NCBI RefSeq assembly: GCF_007754425.1
Contig: NZ_CP037452.1
Location: forward strand, 1,808,564 to 1,872,563
From: Gimesia fumaroli
Lineage (GTDB): Bacteria; Planctomycetota; Planctomycetia; Planctomycetales; Planctomycetaceae
Direction: 5' to 3'
Length of the DNA stretch: 64,000 bases
Shown: positions 17,473 through 26,437 of the stretch, piece after piece
How the letters are laid out: each line of letters begins with the position of its first letter
Numbering within the stretch: position 1 is the first letter of the stretch
Made by a program: the position numbers and the translations under genes
Notes under the pieces: model-generated
What the model was told of the DNA's origin: nothing
Database searches by the model: none
What the model saw: the letters and a program-made list of their open reading frames with translations, nothing else

Positions 17473-17956
17473 CGTGGGTATGCCTGAAATTAGGATGGAG
17501 CCGCTATCTTAAATTAGTCCAGTGTCGCGCTGAACTCACCGCGTGACGAGTATATATATCTATTAGCGTTGATTTGGATCGGTAAAATCTGTTGAGAATT
17601 CTGGTTCGAGCGAAGTCGTATCGTTTCATTAATCTATAATCATTAAAACCGGACGAATATGAATTCTGCTCTTGTGATTTATGCGGCGATGTTTCGAAAA
17701 AGCAACATGGGAAGTCCAATTTCAAAGCCGGGGAAATTTCTGTTTTCATTGAACATTCACATAGTCTATGAGCGTGTTAAATACTTAGCTGATCAGGTAT
17801 TTTGATTATTTTGGAGTTTGGAGTGGCAATTTGTGATCTGCTGACTACAAATTAACATGTTGAAACCAATCAACGGCTTTTCGACTGTCCCAGTCGTTAT
17901 CAGGATTGAACAGAGAACCCCAGCCAGATGAATGTCGCCAGGAAAGAAAATCTTTG
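17473..17956. other. Intergenic region between divergent genes
   Basis: A 484-bp AT-rich spacer upstream of both the acyltransferase and ferrochelatase genes. It probably contains their promoters. An 81-codon frame on the minus strand has no Shine-Dalgarno and no protein-like pattern, and I do not accept it. Confidence 0.5.
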
Positions 17957-18979
17957 ATGAACGATGCTTATGATGCGATTTTAGTTGTCTCCTTTGGTGG
18001 GCCAGAAGGCCCCGATGACGTGATCCCGTTTCTGGAAAATGTACTGCGTGGGAAAAATGTGCCGCGCGAACGGATGCTGGAAGTCTCCGAACATTATCAG
18101 CAATTTGGGGGCGTGAGTCCGATCAATTCGCAGAACCGGGCGTTGATTGCCGCACTGGAACAGGAACTGGCTGCACATGGTCCACATCTCCCCATTTATT
18201 GGGGCAACCGAAACTGGGCGCCCCTCCTTGCGGATACACTGGATGAAATGAAACAGGCGGGAGTGAAACGGGCATTGGCTTTTTTTACATCTGCCTTCAG
18301 TTCGTATTCGGGCTGTCGCCAGTATCGGGAAGATATTCAACGGGCGCAGGAGCAGGTTGGGGAAGGGGCGCCTGAAGTTGAGAAATTGCGAATGTTTTTC
18401 AACCATCCCGGGTTTATCGAAGCGACGGTCGAGCGGACGGAAGAAGTGCTGCAGCAGATTCCAGAGGACCGGCGCGACAAGGCAACAATCTTGTATTCCG
18501 CGCATAGTATTCCGCTGGCGATGGCTGCGGGGTGTAAGTATGAAGTGCAGTTGAAAGAAGCAGCGAGGCTCGTTAGTGAGCGATTGGGGGAGCATCCCTC
18601 GCATCTGGTGTATCAGAGCCGAAGTGGTCCGCCACACCAGCCCTGGTTAGAGCCTGATATCTGTGACTTCATCAAAGAACTGGGAGCGCAGGGAGATATT
18701 GATGACATCGTGATCGTTCCCATCGGTTTTGTATCGGACCACATGGAAGTCCTGTTTGATCTGGATACCGAAGCGAAGGATGTCGGGAAGGAATTGGGGA
18801 TCAACGTGCTGCGCGCGAAAACCGTGGGTGTGCATCCCCGGTTTATCACGATGATCCGTGAACTGATCGAAGAGCGCATCAGTGGAACCGACGAGCAGCC
18901 TGCGCTGGGAGAGATGGGGGCCAGCCACGATGTCTGTCCGGTTGACTGCTGTCTGCGTGTCACTGAACTCAAACGCTAA
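17957..18979 (+). CDS. hemH: Ferrochelatase
   Basis: A 340-residue enzyme that inserts Fe(II) into a porphyrin at the end of heme biosynthesis. Landmarks: LVVSFGGPEGPDDVIPFL at the start, the metal-binding SAHSIP motif (His183), GPPHQPWLEPD, and PIGFVSDHMEVLFDLD with Glu264. I prefer ATG 17957 because the family begins here and AGGAAAG lies 10 bp upstream; the TTG at 17906 would add 17 polar residues. The C-terminus has a CPVDCC cluster, which could be a metal site or simply structural. Heme supply fits the many c-type cytochromes nearby. Monocistronic. Confidence 0.93.
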   Translation: MNDAYDAILVVSFGGPEGPDDVIPFLENVLRGKNVPRERMLEVSEHYQQFGGVSPINSQNRALIAALEQELAAHGPHLPIYWGNRNWAPLLADTLDEMKQAGVKRALAFFTSAFSSYSGCRQYREDIQRAQEQVGEGAPEVEKLRMFFNHPGFIEATVERTEEVLQQIPEDRRDKATILYSAHSIPLAMAAGCKYEVQLKEAARLVSERLGEHPSHLVYQSRSGPPHQPWLEPDICDFIKELGAQGDIDDIVIVPIGFVSDHMEVLFDLDTEAKDVGKELGINVLRAKTVGVHPRFITMIRELIEERISGTDEQPALGEMGASHDVCPVDCCLRVTELKR

Positions 18980-19243
18980 GAACTGGTTAAAAACCGATGT
19001 GTTTTGTTTGGCGTTACGGTTCTTGTTAAAACGGCATGTGTACAAAATATTCAATAAAGATTTTCATGAAGCGTTCGTTCCCTGTTGTCATCGCCCCACT
19101 GGATCAGAAATACTAAGCACCAGTAAGTAATTGATTGAAGCGCCCACCCTGCCTTTGTTTTTCCCAAAACATCCTGCCAGGCAGATTTGCTTGCTCCCAA
19201 TTTTTCCTTCCCGAGTTGAAAACAAAAAGTGACAGGAGTCGGT

Positions 19244-20173
19244 ATGTCTACGTCTCGTAAGCGAGGTTTTACCCTGATTGAGTTATTGGTCGTGATTGCC
19301 ATTATCACGATTTTGATTGCACTGTTGTTGCCCGCCGTCCAGCAGGCACGAGAAGCGGCCCGGCGGTCCACGTGTAAAAACAATTTGAAACAGATTGGAG
19401 TGGCGTTACATAATTATCTCGACACACACCGCACGCTGCCTTACGGGCATATGGAAGTCCAGCCGGGAAATTATAGTTCGTCAGCACCTTATTTAACGTA
19501 TCACTGGCGCGACACCTGGGCACATCAAATCTTGCCATTCGTCGATCAGGCACCCCTGTATCAGAAATATACCGAGGATCCGGCGACGCACGTGCATATT
19601 GTCTCAAACCCGGAAGTTTATAAAGCCGTTGTTCCGGTTTATCTGTGTCCGTCAGATCCTTCAACCCCGGGTAATGCCGATGCAGCCGGACGATCTCAAG
19701 GGAGCTATATTGGCTGTGCCGGGAATGAAGCAACGACGAACGGTAAAAACTTAAATGGTGTTTTTTCGGAGAATTCGAAAGCCCTGATGCGTGATATGCG
19801 AGACGGTTCTTCGAATACGATTATGGTCTCCGAGATTGTGATTCGCGGAAATGCGGCAACAACAACGTATTGGGGTTGTCCCGGCTGCTATGGGATTGGC
19901 GGGGCGCATGGGGAGATGACGTTCACGACACGGGAGGTGCCAAATACGCCTGTGCCCGATCAGAACTACTCGTGTAAATCGACGACCTGGCCGAATGCGC
20001 CTTGCGTTGTGAACACGGGCGTCAAATATAATTTTGCCCGCAGTTATCATATCGGGGGCGTGCATGCACTGCTCGGCGATGGCGCGGTTCGCTTTATCTC
20101 ATCTAATATTGACCGTCCGACATTCCAGCATCTGGGAGATAAAAACGACGGCGAAGTTCTGGGCGAATTCTAA
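19244..20173 (+). CDS. DUF1559 pseudopilin-like protein
   Basis: A 309-residue protein. ATG 19244 follows AGGAG at ideal distance and gives [20 protein letters not shown], a type IV prepilin/pseudopilin N-terminus (cleavage before Phe at GFTLIE, then a hydrophobic helix with Glu at +5). The [20 protein letters not shown] segment and the C-terminal [18 protein letters not shown] block (the H-x9-DG element) define the DUF1559 family, which is hugely expanded in planctomycetes. Several Cys residues in the middle ([16 protein letters not shown]) may be paired. Function is uncertain; it is presumed to be displayed or secreted by a type II-like system. A strong terminator follows. Confidence 0.9.
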   Translation: MSTSRKRGFTLIELLVVIAIITILIALLLPAVQQAREAARRSTCKNNLKQIGVALHNYLDTHRTLPYGHMEVQPGNYSSSAPYLTYHWRDTWAHQILPFVDQAPLYQKYTEDPATHVHIVSNPEVYKAVVPVYLCPSDPSTPGNADAAGRSQGSYIGCAGNEATTNGKNLNGVFSENSKALMRDMRDGSSNTIMVSEIVIRGNAATTTYWGCPGCYGIGGAHGEMTFTTREVPNTPVPDQNYSCKSTTWPNAPCVVNTGVKYNFARSYHIGGVHALLGDGAVRFISSNIDRPTFQHLGDKNDGEVLGEF

Positions 20174-20197
20174 GCGGTAAACACAAAGAGAGTACGT

Positions 20198-20235
20198 AAA
20201 AAAGCACCGAAGGTCGAATGGCTTTCGGTGCTTTT
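20198..20235. terminator. Rho-independent terminator, bidirectional
   Basis: AAAAGCACCGAA pairs with TTCGGTGCTTTT across an 8-12 nt loop, with an A-tract before and a T-tract after the stem. It sits between the convergent DUF1559 gene and the small basic protein gene and can serve both strands. Confidence 0.88.
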
Positions 20236-20258
20236 GATTTATGATGCGACATTCACAA

Positions 20259-20435
20259 TCAGATCGAATCATCCGACTGCTGAGTCGGCTCCGAATCGTT
20301 CTCATGTGCAATGTGGGGGTTAATCACGATCTCACCTGACTTCAGCTTTTGGCGACGAACTCGCTTGGCTTCCGCTTTTGCCTTTTTGTCTGCTTCTCGT
20401 TGACGTTTGGCAAAGGTGTTTTGATTTTTTGCGAT
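20259..20435 (-). CDS. Small Lys/Arg-rich protein with apparent ATC start
   Basis: A 58-codon frame: (start)AKNQNTFAKRQREADKKAKA, then AEAKRVRRQKLKSGEIVINP and an acidic tail. It is strongly basic in the first 33 residues and acidic at the end. The NTFAKRQRE-KKAKAEAKR pattern resembles small basic proteins found near RNA helicase or cold-shock genes. AAGGAG stands 9 bp before the ATC at 20433-20435. An in-frame TGA lies further upstream and there is no ATG, GTG or TTG between that stop and the conserved-looking sequence, so ATC is the only sensible start. It follows the helicase gene by 48 bp on the same strand, so it is likely co-transcribed, and may bind RNA or ribosomes. Confidence 0.7.
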   Translation of the reverse strand: MAKNQNTFAKRQREADKKAKAEAKRVRRQKLKSGEIVINPHIAHENDSEPTQQSDDSI

Positions 20436-20483
20436 AGTCTCTCTCCTTGAGTAGAGTTTGGTTTGATTGATTCAGAATCAGCT

Positions 20484-21812
20484 TTAGCTGGTCTGTTTTG
20501 CATTTGGCTTGAGGTGCCGCCACTTGGTTTGTTTCTGTCCCTGCTTTGGTTTAGCAGTGGCTGAGGATGCGGAACGGCGTCGTGTACGTCGCTCTGGGCG
20601 AGCGCCTTTGGCACCGACTCTTTGTCTCGGAGCACCTTTGCGGGTGCGGGGTTCCAAATCGGCTTTAACGGGCCGCACGTCGGATTGTCGATGTTCGGCT
20701 GAGACCGGAATTTTATGGCCAATCAATTTTTCAATGGATCGCAGCTCATTCCGTTCGTTGCCGCTGCAGAACGAAATGGCAATGCCCTCTGCACCGGCGC
20801 GTCCGGTTCGGCCAATGCGATGCACATAGGATTCGGCTTCCACGGGAAGGTCGAAGTTGATCACATGCGTGATGCCTTCAATGTCAATTCCCCGGGCGGC
20901 GACGTCGGTCGCGACAAGCACCTGCACCTTTTTACTGCGGAATGCTTCTAACGCCTGCTGCCGGGCATTTTGAGATTTATTACCATGGATGGCGGTGGCT
21001 TTGAAGCCGGCGCGCATCAGCCGCTGGGCCAGCATGTTGGCCGTCCGTTTGGTTCGGATAAACACCAGCGCCCGCTCGACACCGTCGCTCTCCAGAATTT
21101 TCTGCAGTAGCGGCTGTTTTTTGTTGTATTCCACATGCATCAACTGCTGCTTGATCTTTTTGACGCTGGTGGTCTTAGGCGTTACGTTAACACTGACCGG
21201 ATTCTTCAGCAGGCTTTGCGCCAGTTCGGTGATCTTAGGTGCCAGTGTTGCTGAAAAGAATAGAGACTGTCGTTTCGCCGGCAGTTGGCTGATGATCCGT
21301 TTGAGGTCGGGAAGGAAGCCCATGTCGAGCATGCGGTCGGCTTCGTCCAGCACGAACGTTTCCAGGTGTTCGAGATTGATGTGCCCCTGGTTCATGAGAT
21401 CGAGCAAACGTCCCGGAGTCGCGATCAGTACATGGGCGCCTCGATTCAATGCTCGTACCTGATTCCCCTGGCTGACGCCTCCATAAACGAGAACATGACG
21501 CAAACGGAGATGCCGGCCGTATGTCTCGAAGCTTTCGCCAATCTGAATTGCCAGTTCTCGCGTGGGAGCCAATACGAGAGCAAACGGTCGATTCGGGGGC
21601 GCTTTGCGGCTGTTTTTCCCCAGGCGATTTAGAATCGGCAGTGCCAGTGCAGCTGTTTTTCCGGTTCCGGTTTGCGCACAGCCGAGAATGTCGTTTCCCT
21701 GGAGTGCAGCGGGAATGGTCTTTGCCTGAATGGGGGTTGGTGTTTTGTAGTTTTCTTCGGCCAGTGCACGTTGGACTGGCGCAATTAATTCGAGTTCTTG
21801 AAAAGTATTCAA
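20484..21812 (-). CDS. rhlE: DEAD-box RNA helicase, RhlE type
   Basis: A 442-residue ATP-dependent RNA helicase. Motifs in order: F-x(n)-TPTPIQ (Q motif, Gln29), AQTGTGKT (motif I, 46-53), PTRELA, GGVSQGNQ, TPGRLLDL, DEAD (156-159), SAT (187-189), ARGIDIEG and HRIGRTGRAG. The C-terminal ~65 residues are basic and Arg/Lys/Pro-rich, typical of RhlE-family tails that contact RNA. Members help ribosome assembly, RNA turnover and growth in the cold. A 48-bp gap separates it from a small basic protein gene downstream. Confidence 0.92.
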   Translation of the reverse strand: MNTFQELELIAPVQRALAEENYKTPTPIQAKTIPAALQGNDILGCAQTGTGKTAALALPILNRLGKNSRKAPPNRPFALVLAPTRELAIQIGESFETYGRHLRLRHVLVYGGVSQGNQVRALNRGAHVLIATPGRLLDLMNQGHINLEHLETFVLDEADRMLDMGFLPDLKRIISQLPAKRQSLFFSATLAPKITELAQSLLKNPVSVNVTPKTTSVKKIKQQLMHVEYNKKQPLLQKILESDGVERALVFIRTKRTANMLAQRLMRAGFKATAIHGNKSQNARQQALEAFRSKKVQVLVATDVAARGIDIEGITHVINFDLPVEAESYVHRIGRTGRAGAEGIAISFCSGNERNELRSIEKLIGHKIPVSAEHRQSDVRPVKADLEPRTRKGAPRQRVGAKGARPERRTRRRSASSATAKPKQGQKQTKWRHLKPNAKQTS

Positions 21813-22736
21813 TGGATTTCCTTGTCGGAGTGTTTCAAAGGTTGGGCTGTCAGTATGTTGATTTCACTGAATCAATGGAGAAGGAGTGCCTTCTTTGAGC
21901 CTGTCAGCCGCGGGTTGGTTTGTTTTTATTTCGTGTGCGGGAGATCCACCACGGTGTGGTATTGGATTCCGCCTGTTAGCAACAGCGCAGTAGTTCAAGT
22001 ATTGCGCAAGCAGGCAAAGTTTTGCCGACTCTTCAGGGATTCACTCAGGCGTAGCAGGTTGGACCGGCATGGCCAAAAGCAAACGTCGCTTCTGTGGGAA
22101 CTCTGGATAAACAAGAAAATCACAGAATTCAGTGCGTCCACAACGACGCGGTGCTTTCGACAGCGGTTCACACAACCGATGACTGGCAGCATAAGTGTGC
22201 AGCAAACACGCCGCACAAGTAGAAAGGGTTACAAGAGAATCCAACTCTGCAAAAAGACCCTTTCTGGTCAGAAAACGGATCCTACTCTGAGATCGCGCTA
22301 CTCGCTTGGTTCCGACCATTTTGACGAGGCTTCTAAAAAAATTGCCCAACGTCTGGAGAAAAGTATACCCTTGCGAAGTACCTTTGCCAAGCCTGATTTC
22401 CTGGAAAGTCTTTGTATGGCCTGTTTTCAGGGGATTTCCCCCTAAAAATATACTCCCGCTTTTTTGAACGTGAGCTGGTGGCGATGTTCCGGGTTTCTGG
22501 AACATGCTGTTTTCTACTACGAAAGACAAGAAAAGCACGAAAATTTAAACTGTCTCACGTACATTGCACATCGCATCGAAACAAAGAATAGATCAGGGGA
22601 TTCAGTGCTTTCCAGAATTCCTGTATCTACCTGTTCAATTGCATTTGCTTTCAAAATCAATCTCCGGTATCATATCAACGCGTGTTTATGTTGATTGAAA
22701 GGTGCTCGGATTCATGGTGCCGAAGGAATAGATACT
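21813..22736. other. Long intergenic region (924 bp)
   Basis: This spacer lies between divergent helicase and DUF1501 genes. Several frames of 70-215 codons cross it on both strands, but none has a Shine-Dalgarno, a domain or a protein-like composition. It contains one copy of a dispersed CTACYACGAAA repeat at 22512-22544. AAGGAA at its right end serves the DUF1501 start. It may be decayed coding sequence; I cannot name a parent. Confidence 0.45.
22512..22544 (+). repeat. Dispersed ACYACGAAA-type repeat, copy 1
   Basis: This 33-base stretch matches 26438-26470 at about 27 positions in the same orientation, with the shared core TTCTACYACGAAARACA and the end CACGAAAAT. Both copies lie in non-coding DNA. 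Confidence 0.4.
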
Positions 22737-24110
22737 ATGCTGACGATTCTTGGAAAACCGACTGCGAAGCGCGGTCAATTTTGTGATGGCGTTTCCCGCC
22801 GCAGCTTCCTGAAAATCGGGGGCATGGCTCTGGGGGGAATTTCATTACCAGGCACATTACGAGCTGAAAAAGAAAGCCAGACCGGCAGCAATCACAAAGC
22901 GATCATCAATATCTACATGCCCGGCGGGCCGTCACACATTGATCTGTGGGATCCCAAGCCGGAAGCGCCGACGGAAATTCGCGGCGAGTTCAACGCCATT
23001 CAAACCAACGTGCCCGGGATTCAGATCTGTGAACTGTTCCCGCGGATGGCGGCAATGATGGACAAGTTCGTTCCGGTGCGTTCGCTCTCCGACGCCGACG
23101 GCAGGCATGATGCCTATCAGTGTATGACCGGGCGCAAATTCGGCAGTCGTCAACCCCCCGGAGGCTGGCCGGCAGCAGGAGCCTTTGTTTCGAATCTGCA
23201 GGGCCCCGTCAACGCGGCGGTCCCCTCGAATGTGGCGCTGATGTATAAAACAGGGAACGGCACCTGGGGCCAACCCGGCACAGGTGGCTTTCTGGGCGTG
23301 CAGCATGCGCCATTTAATCTGGTGGGACGCAAAGCCCGCAGTTCACCGGAAAACATGGTTTTGCAGGGGATCACCCTCGAACGGTTGCGCGATCGGGTGA
23401 AGCTGCAGAAGGCCTTCGATACATTCCGTCGCGAAGCTGACACGTCGGGCTTAATGGAAAGTATGGACGTGTATTCGCAGCAGGCGATGAATATTCTGAC
23501 CACGCCGCAACTGGCGGATGCATTGGATCTATCGAAAGAAGATCCAGAGATTCTCGCTCGCTACGGCAAGAGCGACGAAACCTTCCAGCGCGACGGTGCG
23601 CCGCGGATGATTGAGAACTTCTGTCTGGCGCGACGTCTGGTCGAAGCGGGGGCACGGTTTGTATCACTCAACTATAGTCGCTGGGACTGGCATGGCCCGG
23701 ACGGCATGAATTTTCCCAAGTCGCGTGAAGAGTTTCCACTTCTCGATCAGGGCTTGTCGGCACTGGTGACCGACCTGCACGAACGGGGCCTCGATAAAGA
23801 TGTTTCCGTTGTGGTCTGGGGCGAATTCGGACGGACGCCGAAGATCAATCAGAATAACAGCCGTGACCACTGGCCGAAGGTTTCGTGTGCGATGCTTGCA
23901 GGCGGCGGAATGAACACGGGCCAGGTGATCGGCAAGACGAACCGCAAAGGAGAGTATGCGATCGACAGGCCAGTCAAGTTCCAGGAAGTCTTTGCGACGC
24001 TGTACCATCAGATCGGTCTGGACCTGAACGGCACCCGCATCTTCGATACCAGCGGCACGCCGCAGTATCTGGTGGATCAGGGAATTGAACCGCTGCGCGA
24101 GTTGATTTAA
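22737..24110 (+). CDS. DUF1501 family protein, Tat-type signal
   Basis: A 457-residue protein from ATG 22737 (AAGGAA 8 bp upstream; a TTG at 22695 would add 14 residues). SRRSFLKIGG at residues 20-29 is a twin-arginine signal. The core has INIYMPGGPSHIDLWDPKPE, GIQICELFPRMA, SLSDADGRHDAYQCMTGR, RRLVEAGARFVSLNY, WDWHG and VVWGEFGRTP, followed by RDHWP: the DUF1501 family, related to the alkaline-phosphatase/sulfatase fold. These proteins normally pair with DUF1549/DUF1553 cytochromes in planctomycetes, but here no partner is adjacent. Downstream lie at least three decayed fragments of the same family. Confidence 0.9.
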   Translation: MLTILGKPTAKRGQFCDGVSRRSFLKIGGMALGGISLPGTLRAEKESQTGSNHKAIINIYMPGGPSHIDLWDPKPEAPTEIRGEFNAIQTNVPGIQICELFPRMAAMMDKFVPVRSLSDADGRHDAYQCMTGRKFGSRQPPGGWPAAGAFVSNLQGPVNAAVPSNVALMYKTGNGTWGQPGTGGFLGVQHAPFNLVGRKARSSPENMVLQGITLERLRDRVKLQKAFDTFRREADTSGLMESMDVYSQQAMNILTTPQLADALDLSKEDPEILARYGKSDETFQRDGAPRMIENFCLARRLVEAGARFVSLNYSRWDWHGPDGMNFPKSREEFPLLDQGLSALVTDLHERGLDKDVSVVVWGEFGRTPKINQNNSRDHWPKVSCAMLAGGGMNTGQVIGKTNRKGEYAIDRPVKFQEVFATLYHQIGLDLNGTRIFDTSGTPQYLVDQGIEPLRELI

Positions 24111-24341
24111 GTTCATTGTATTAAACGTGTTATGGTATAGCTGAGCGTTCGCAACTGGGTAGTGTTGCTGAACCAGATTCATTTTTGCTCTTGGGATCTG
24201 TCTCAAACCATCGTTTCTCTAATGAGTGCCTGGTATTAGAGAGAATGTGCTTTCGTTAGAAAGCGACCCCATATCATCTACGATCAAGATATTCTGCTGA
24301 GTTTTTCGATCAAAAGAGTGGATTGAGTTTCATGCCTGTCT

Positions 24342-24392
24342 GGATCTATGGGGGACCATGACATCAGGACATCTTTGACCCCAATCCAATTG
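24342..24392 (+). pseudogene. DUF1501 relic 1
   Basis: The frame reads IYGGP, stop, HQDIFDPNPIA, matching the IYMPGGPSHIDLWDPKPEA segment of the intact upstream gene. Too short and broken to be functional. Confidence 0.6.
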
Positions 24393-24420
24393 CTTGGTTA
24401 TTCTCATCTGATTCACTAGC

Positions 24421-24522
24421 GGCCCGACCCATCAGGACACATTCGATCCCAAACCAGAAGCGACCTTGGAATTTCGTGGTTCCTTTGAGTCGATCCAAAC
24501 GAGGATTCCCGGTCTCAATTTC
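24421..24522 (+). pseudogene. DUF1501 relic 2
   Basis: The frame reads GPTHQDTFDPKPEATLEFRG, then FESIQTRIPGLNF, a diverged copy of the GGPSHIDLWDPKPEA...IQTNVPGIQI region of the intact DUF1501 gene upstream. It starts 29 bp after relic 1 and repeats the same protein segment, so the two come from different copies. Confidence 0.7.
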
Positions 24523-24762
24523 ATAAAAAGTATTCTGGCGGGTGTTTCTCGATTTCTTTGGGGCAATTCCCACTTTCATAGAACTGGAATGAAGTTTAGA
24601 AATGTCTTGAAATACTAGCGTGGATGCCAAAGTAATCACAGTTTTTTAGAAAAAAACAGGGTTGAAGCTGATGAAGCGACAACATTTCAACTGTTGAAAA
24701 CAACACGATCCTATTGAATGAATGGAATTTTTATGCGATAATGCTTTTCATTCGAGAGCAAT

Positions 24763-24800
24763 AAAAAAACCCCCGGATGGGCAAACATCCGAGGGGGGAG
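24763..24800 (-). terminator. Rho-independent terminator facing left
   Basis: On the minus strand a G/C-rich stem (CATCCGGGGG side, with one bulge) is followed by TTTTTTT. On the plus strand the T-tract is missing. The nearest gene on the minus strand is 850 bp to the right, with relic DNA between, so its original client may be gone. Confidence 0.6.
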
Positions 24801-24867
24801 GTGTCTCTCGCTTAACTAATGTTTTTCATCCCACATCAGCTATTTCAATGAATGCGAGGAACACCCT

Positions 24868-25077
24868 ATGCGCATATTCTATCACAAGAAAAATGATAGT
24901 GAAAGAGAAAATCCCCCTCAGCCCGGCTCATTATGGCCACCTATTCTGATCGTGCTGGCTACTGCTTTAGTGGCGACAGCCCTCTCTATAATAACAGGAA
25001 ACGCCTTACCTGTCGTATTCTGGACACTGCTCACGGGGCTATTCTGGTCTGACAGGATGTTAAGGAACCGTCAATAA
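24868..25077 (+). CDS. Small two-helix membrane protein
   Basis: A 69-residue product with GAGGA 9 bp before the ATG. A polar, charged N-terminus (MRIFYHKKNDSERENPPQPG) precedes two hydrophobic segments (PPILIVLATALVATALSIIT and ALPVVFWTLLTGLFWS), followed by a basic end (DRMLRNRQ), giving a predicted hairpin in the membrane. I do not recognise the family. It stands alone among decayed DUF1501 fragments. Confidence 0.6.
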   Translation: MRIFYHKKNDSERENPPQPGSLWPPILIVLATALVATALSIITGNALPVVFWTLLTGLFWSDRMLRNRQ

Positions 25078-25342
25078 GCATGGTAATCCTAAATCCAGAT
25101 GTTCGTTTCGCAACTAACTGACAGAAGCATATCATCTGTTGGACTTAAAAGGGATAATCTCAGCAGGATATGAGGGACACAACCCCTATGTTGCTTCCGT
25201 GATGTTATTCTGGCTCGCTTAAATGAGTGATTGGTGTCGATCGGTGAGTTGATTCGAACGCCACAAATAAACAGGAGTCCGGGGCGAGATCAATCATGAA
25301 CTACTGTATTGTGAGTTTTTACCCAGTGACCGTATGAAAAGT

Positions 25343-25590
25343 ATGATCAACCCAGCAAAAAATTGTAAAGCAATCATCAATATCTATCTGCCTGGTGGTC
25401 CGTCACACATCGATCTGTACGATCCCAAGATAGACGCCCCGATTGAAATCCACGGCGCGATTAAGCCGATTCAAACCAACGTTCCCGGGATCTAGTTTTG
25501 CGAACTCTTCCTACGGAAGACTGCGATGATGGATCAGTTTACTCCGATCCAATCCCTCTCCAACGCCGATGGCAGACACAATATTTTTTA
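25343..25590 (+). pseudogene. DUF1501 relic 3
   Basis: From ATG 25343 the frame reads KAIINIYLPGGPSHIDLYDP, then KPIQTNVPGI, a TAG, FCELF...RKTAMMDQFTPIQSLSNADGRH and a stop. It aligns with residues ~50-125 of the intact DUF1501 gene 2.6 kb upstream, with the stop replacing a Gln codon. It keeps codon-level similarity, so it is a fairly recent fragment. Confidence 0.85.
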
Positions 25591-25657
25591 ATGTGTGACA
25601 AACCGATTCATTTGCTGACTTGAGAGCGAGTTTTAAAACCGCTTCGAGTCGGACTCT

Positions 25658-26356
25658 TTATTTTTTCGGCTTCGCCAGTATCTCTCCAAGATAAGCCGGG
25701 TAGTTTGCTTTGGCGGAACCTTTTGTCAGGCTGTCGCCGAAGCAGATGATTTTTGTGGTATCCAGTTTTTCGGAAGCCAGTTTCTCTGTCACCAGTTTTG
25801 ACAGGAGTTGATAGCCGGCGGGCGTCAGGTGCACGCCGTCTTTGATGCCACTGTTGGCGGGGTTGCGGAGGACGCTGGTTTTGTTGTTGTCGGCGATGTT
25901 GTGCTCGATCAGGTAGTCATGGAAATCGACGAGGGGGATCTTTCGTTTTTTCGAAATGTCAAGCAGAACGGAGCGGACTTCCTGCATTCGTTCATTCGGG
26001 GACTGATCGGCGTACTTTTTCGAATCATGGCGGCTGAAGAGTAATTCCGGGATGCAGGGCGGGGGCGTCATCAAGAGGACCTTGGCGCCGCTTCCGTCTA
26101 TTTTGTCAATCAACGTGTTGACATTTTTTTGGTAGTCTTTGATGTCGATGAAGCCGCCCGAGTTGAGGCGGTCGTTGGTGCCGACCATCAGTACGACCAC
26201 ACTGGGATCTTTCGCGAGTACATCCCGATCGAGACGTTTTAGCAGTTGCGAACTGCGATTCCCACCCACGCCGGCATTGATGACTTCCGCGGCGAATGTG
26301 TTTGCGGGGAGACTGTACAGACAAAAGGTGAAGTACAACAGGCAGTATTTGAACAT
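25658..26356 (-). CDS. Secreted SGNH hydrolase with permuted motif order
   Basis: A 232-residue exported protein from ATG 26356 (signal peptide residues 1-23, ending NTFAAE). SGNH/GDSL esterase blocks are present but in the order II, III, V, I: INAGVGGN (Gly/Asn oxyanion, 27-33), VGTND (58-62), DGVH (173-176, catalytic Asp and His) and only then ICFGDSLTKG (204-213, nucleophile Ser209). In ordinary family members the GDS block is N-terminal and leads straight into the xVINxGVxG block. Here the chain ends NYPAYLGEILAKPKK, which is exactly what usually precedes that block. All four catalytic elements are retained. Likely an acyl or carbohydrate esterase; no obvious Shine-Dalgarno. Confidence 0.85.
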   Translation of the reverse strand: MFKYCLLYFTFCLYSLPANTFAAEVINAGVGGNRSSQLLKRLDRDVLAKDPSVVVLMVGTNDRLNSGGFIDIKDYQKNVNTLIDKIDGSGAKVLLMTPPPCIPELLFSRHDSKKYADQSPNERMQEVRSVLLDISKKRKIPLVDFHDYLIEHNIADNNKTSVLRNPANSGIKDGVHLTPAGYQLLSKLVTEKLASEKLDTTKIICFGDSLTKGSAKANYPAYLGEILAKPKK

Positions 26357-26437
26357 TGTTATTCTCACAATGGGATTGGCAAAGCTGTTAGCAACGGGGG
26401 ACAAGTATTCTAGCTATTGAAACACAATGTTTCCTTT

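Noticed and set aside
21798..22445. A 215-codon plus-strand frame and a 165-codon minus-strand frame in the 22-kb spacer
   Set aside because: Neither has a Shine-Dalgarno or protein-like pattern, and they overlap each other on opposite strands. The plus frame also runs into the helicase gene start.
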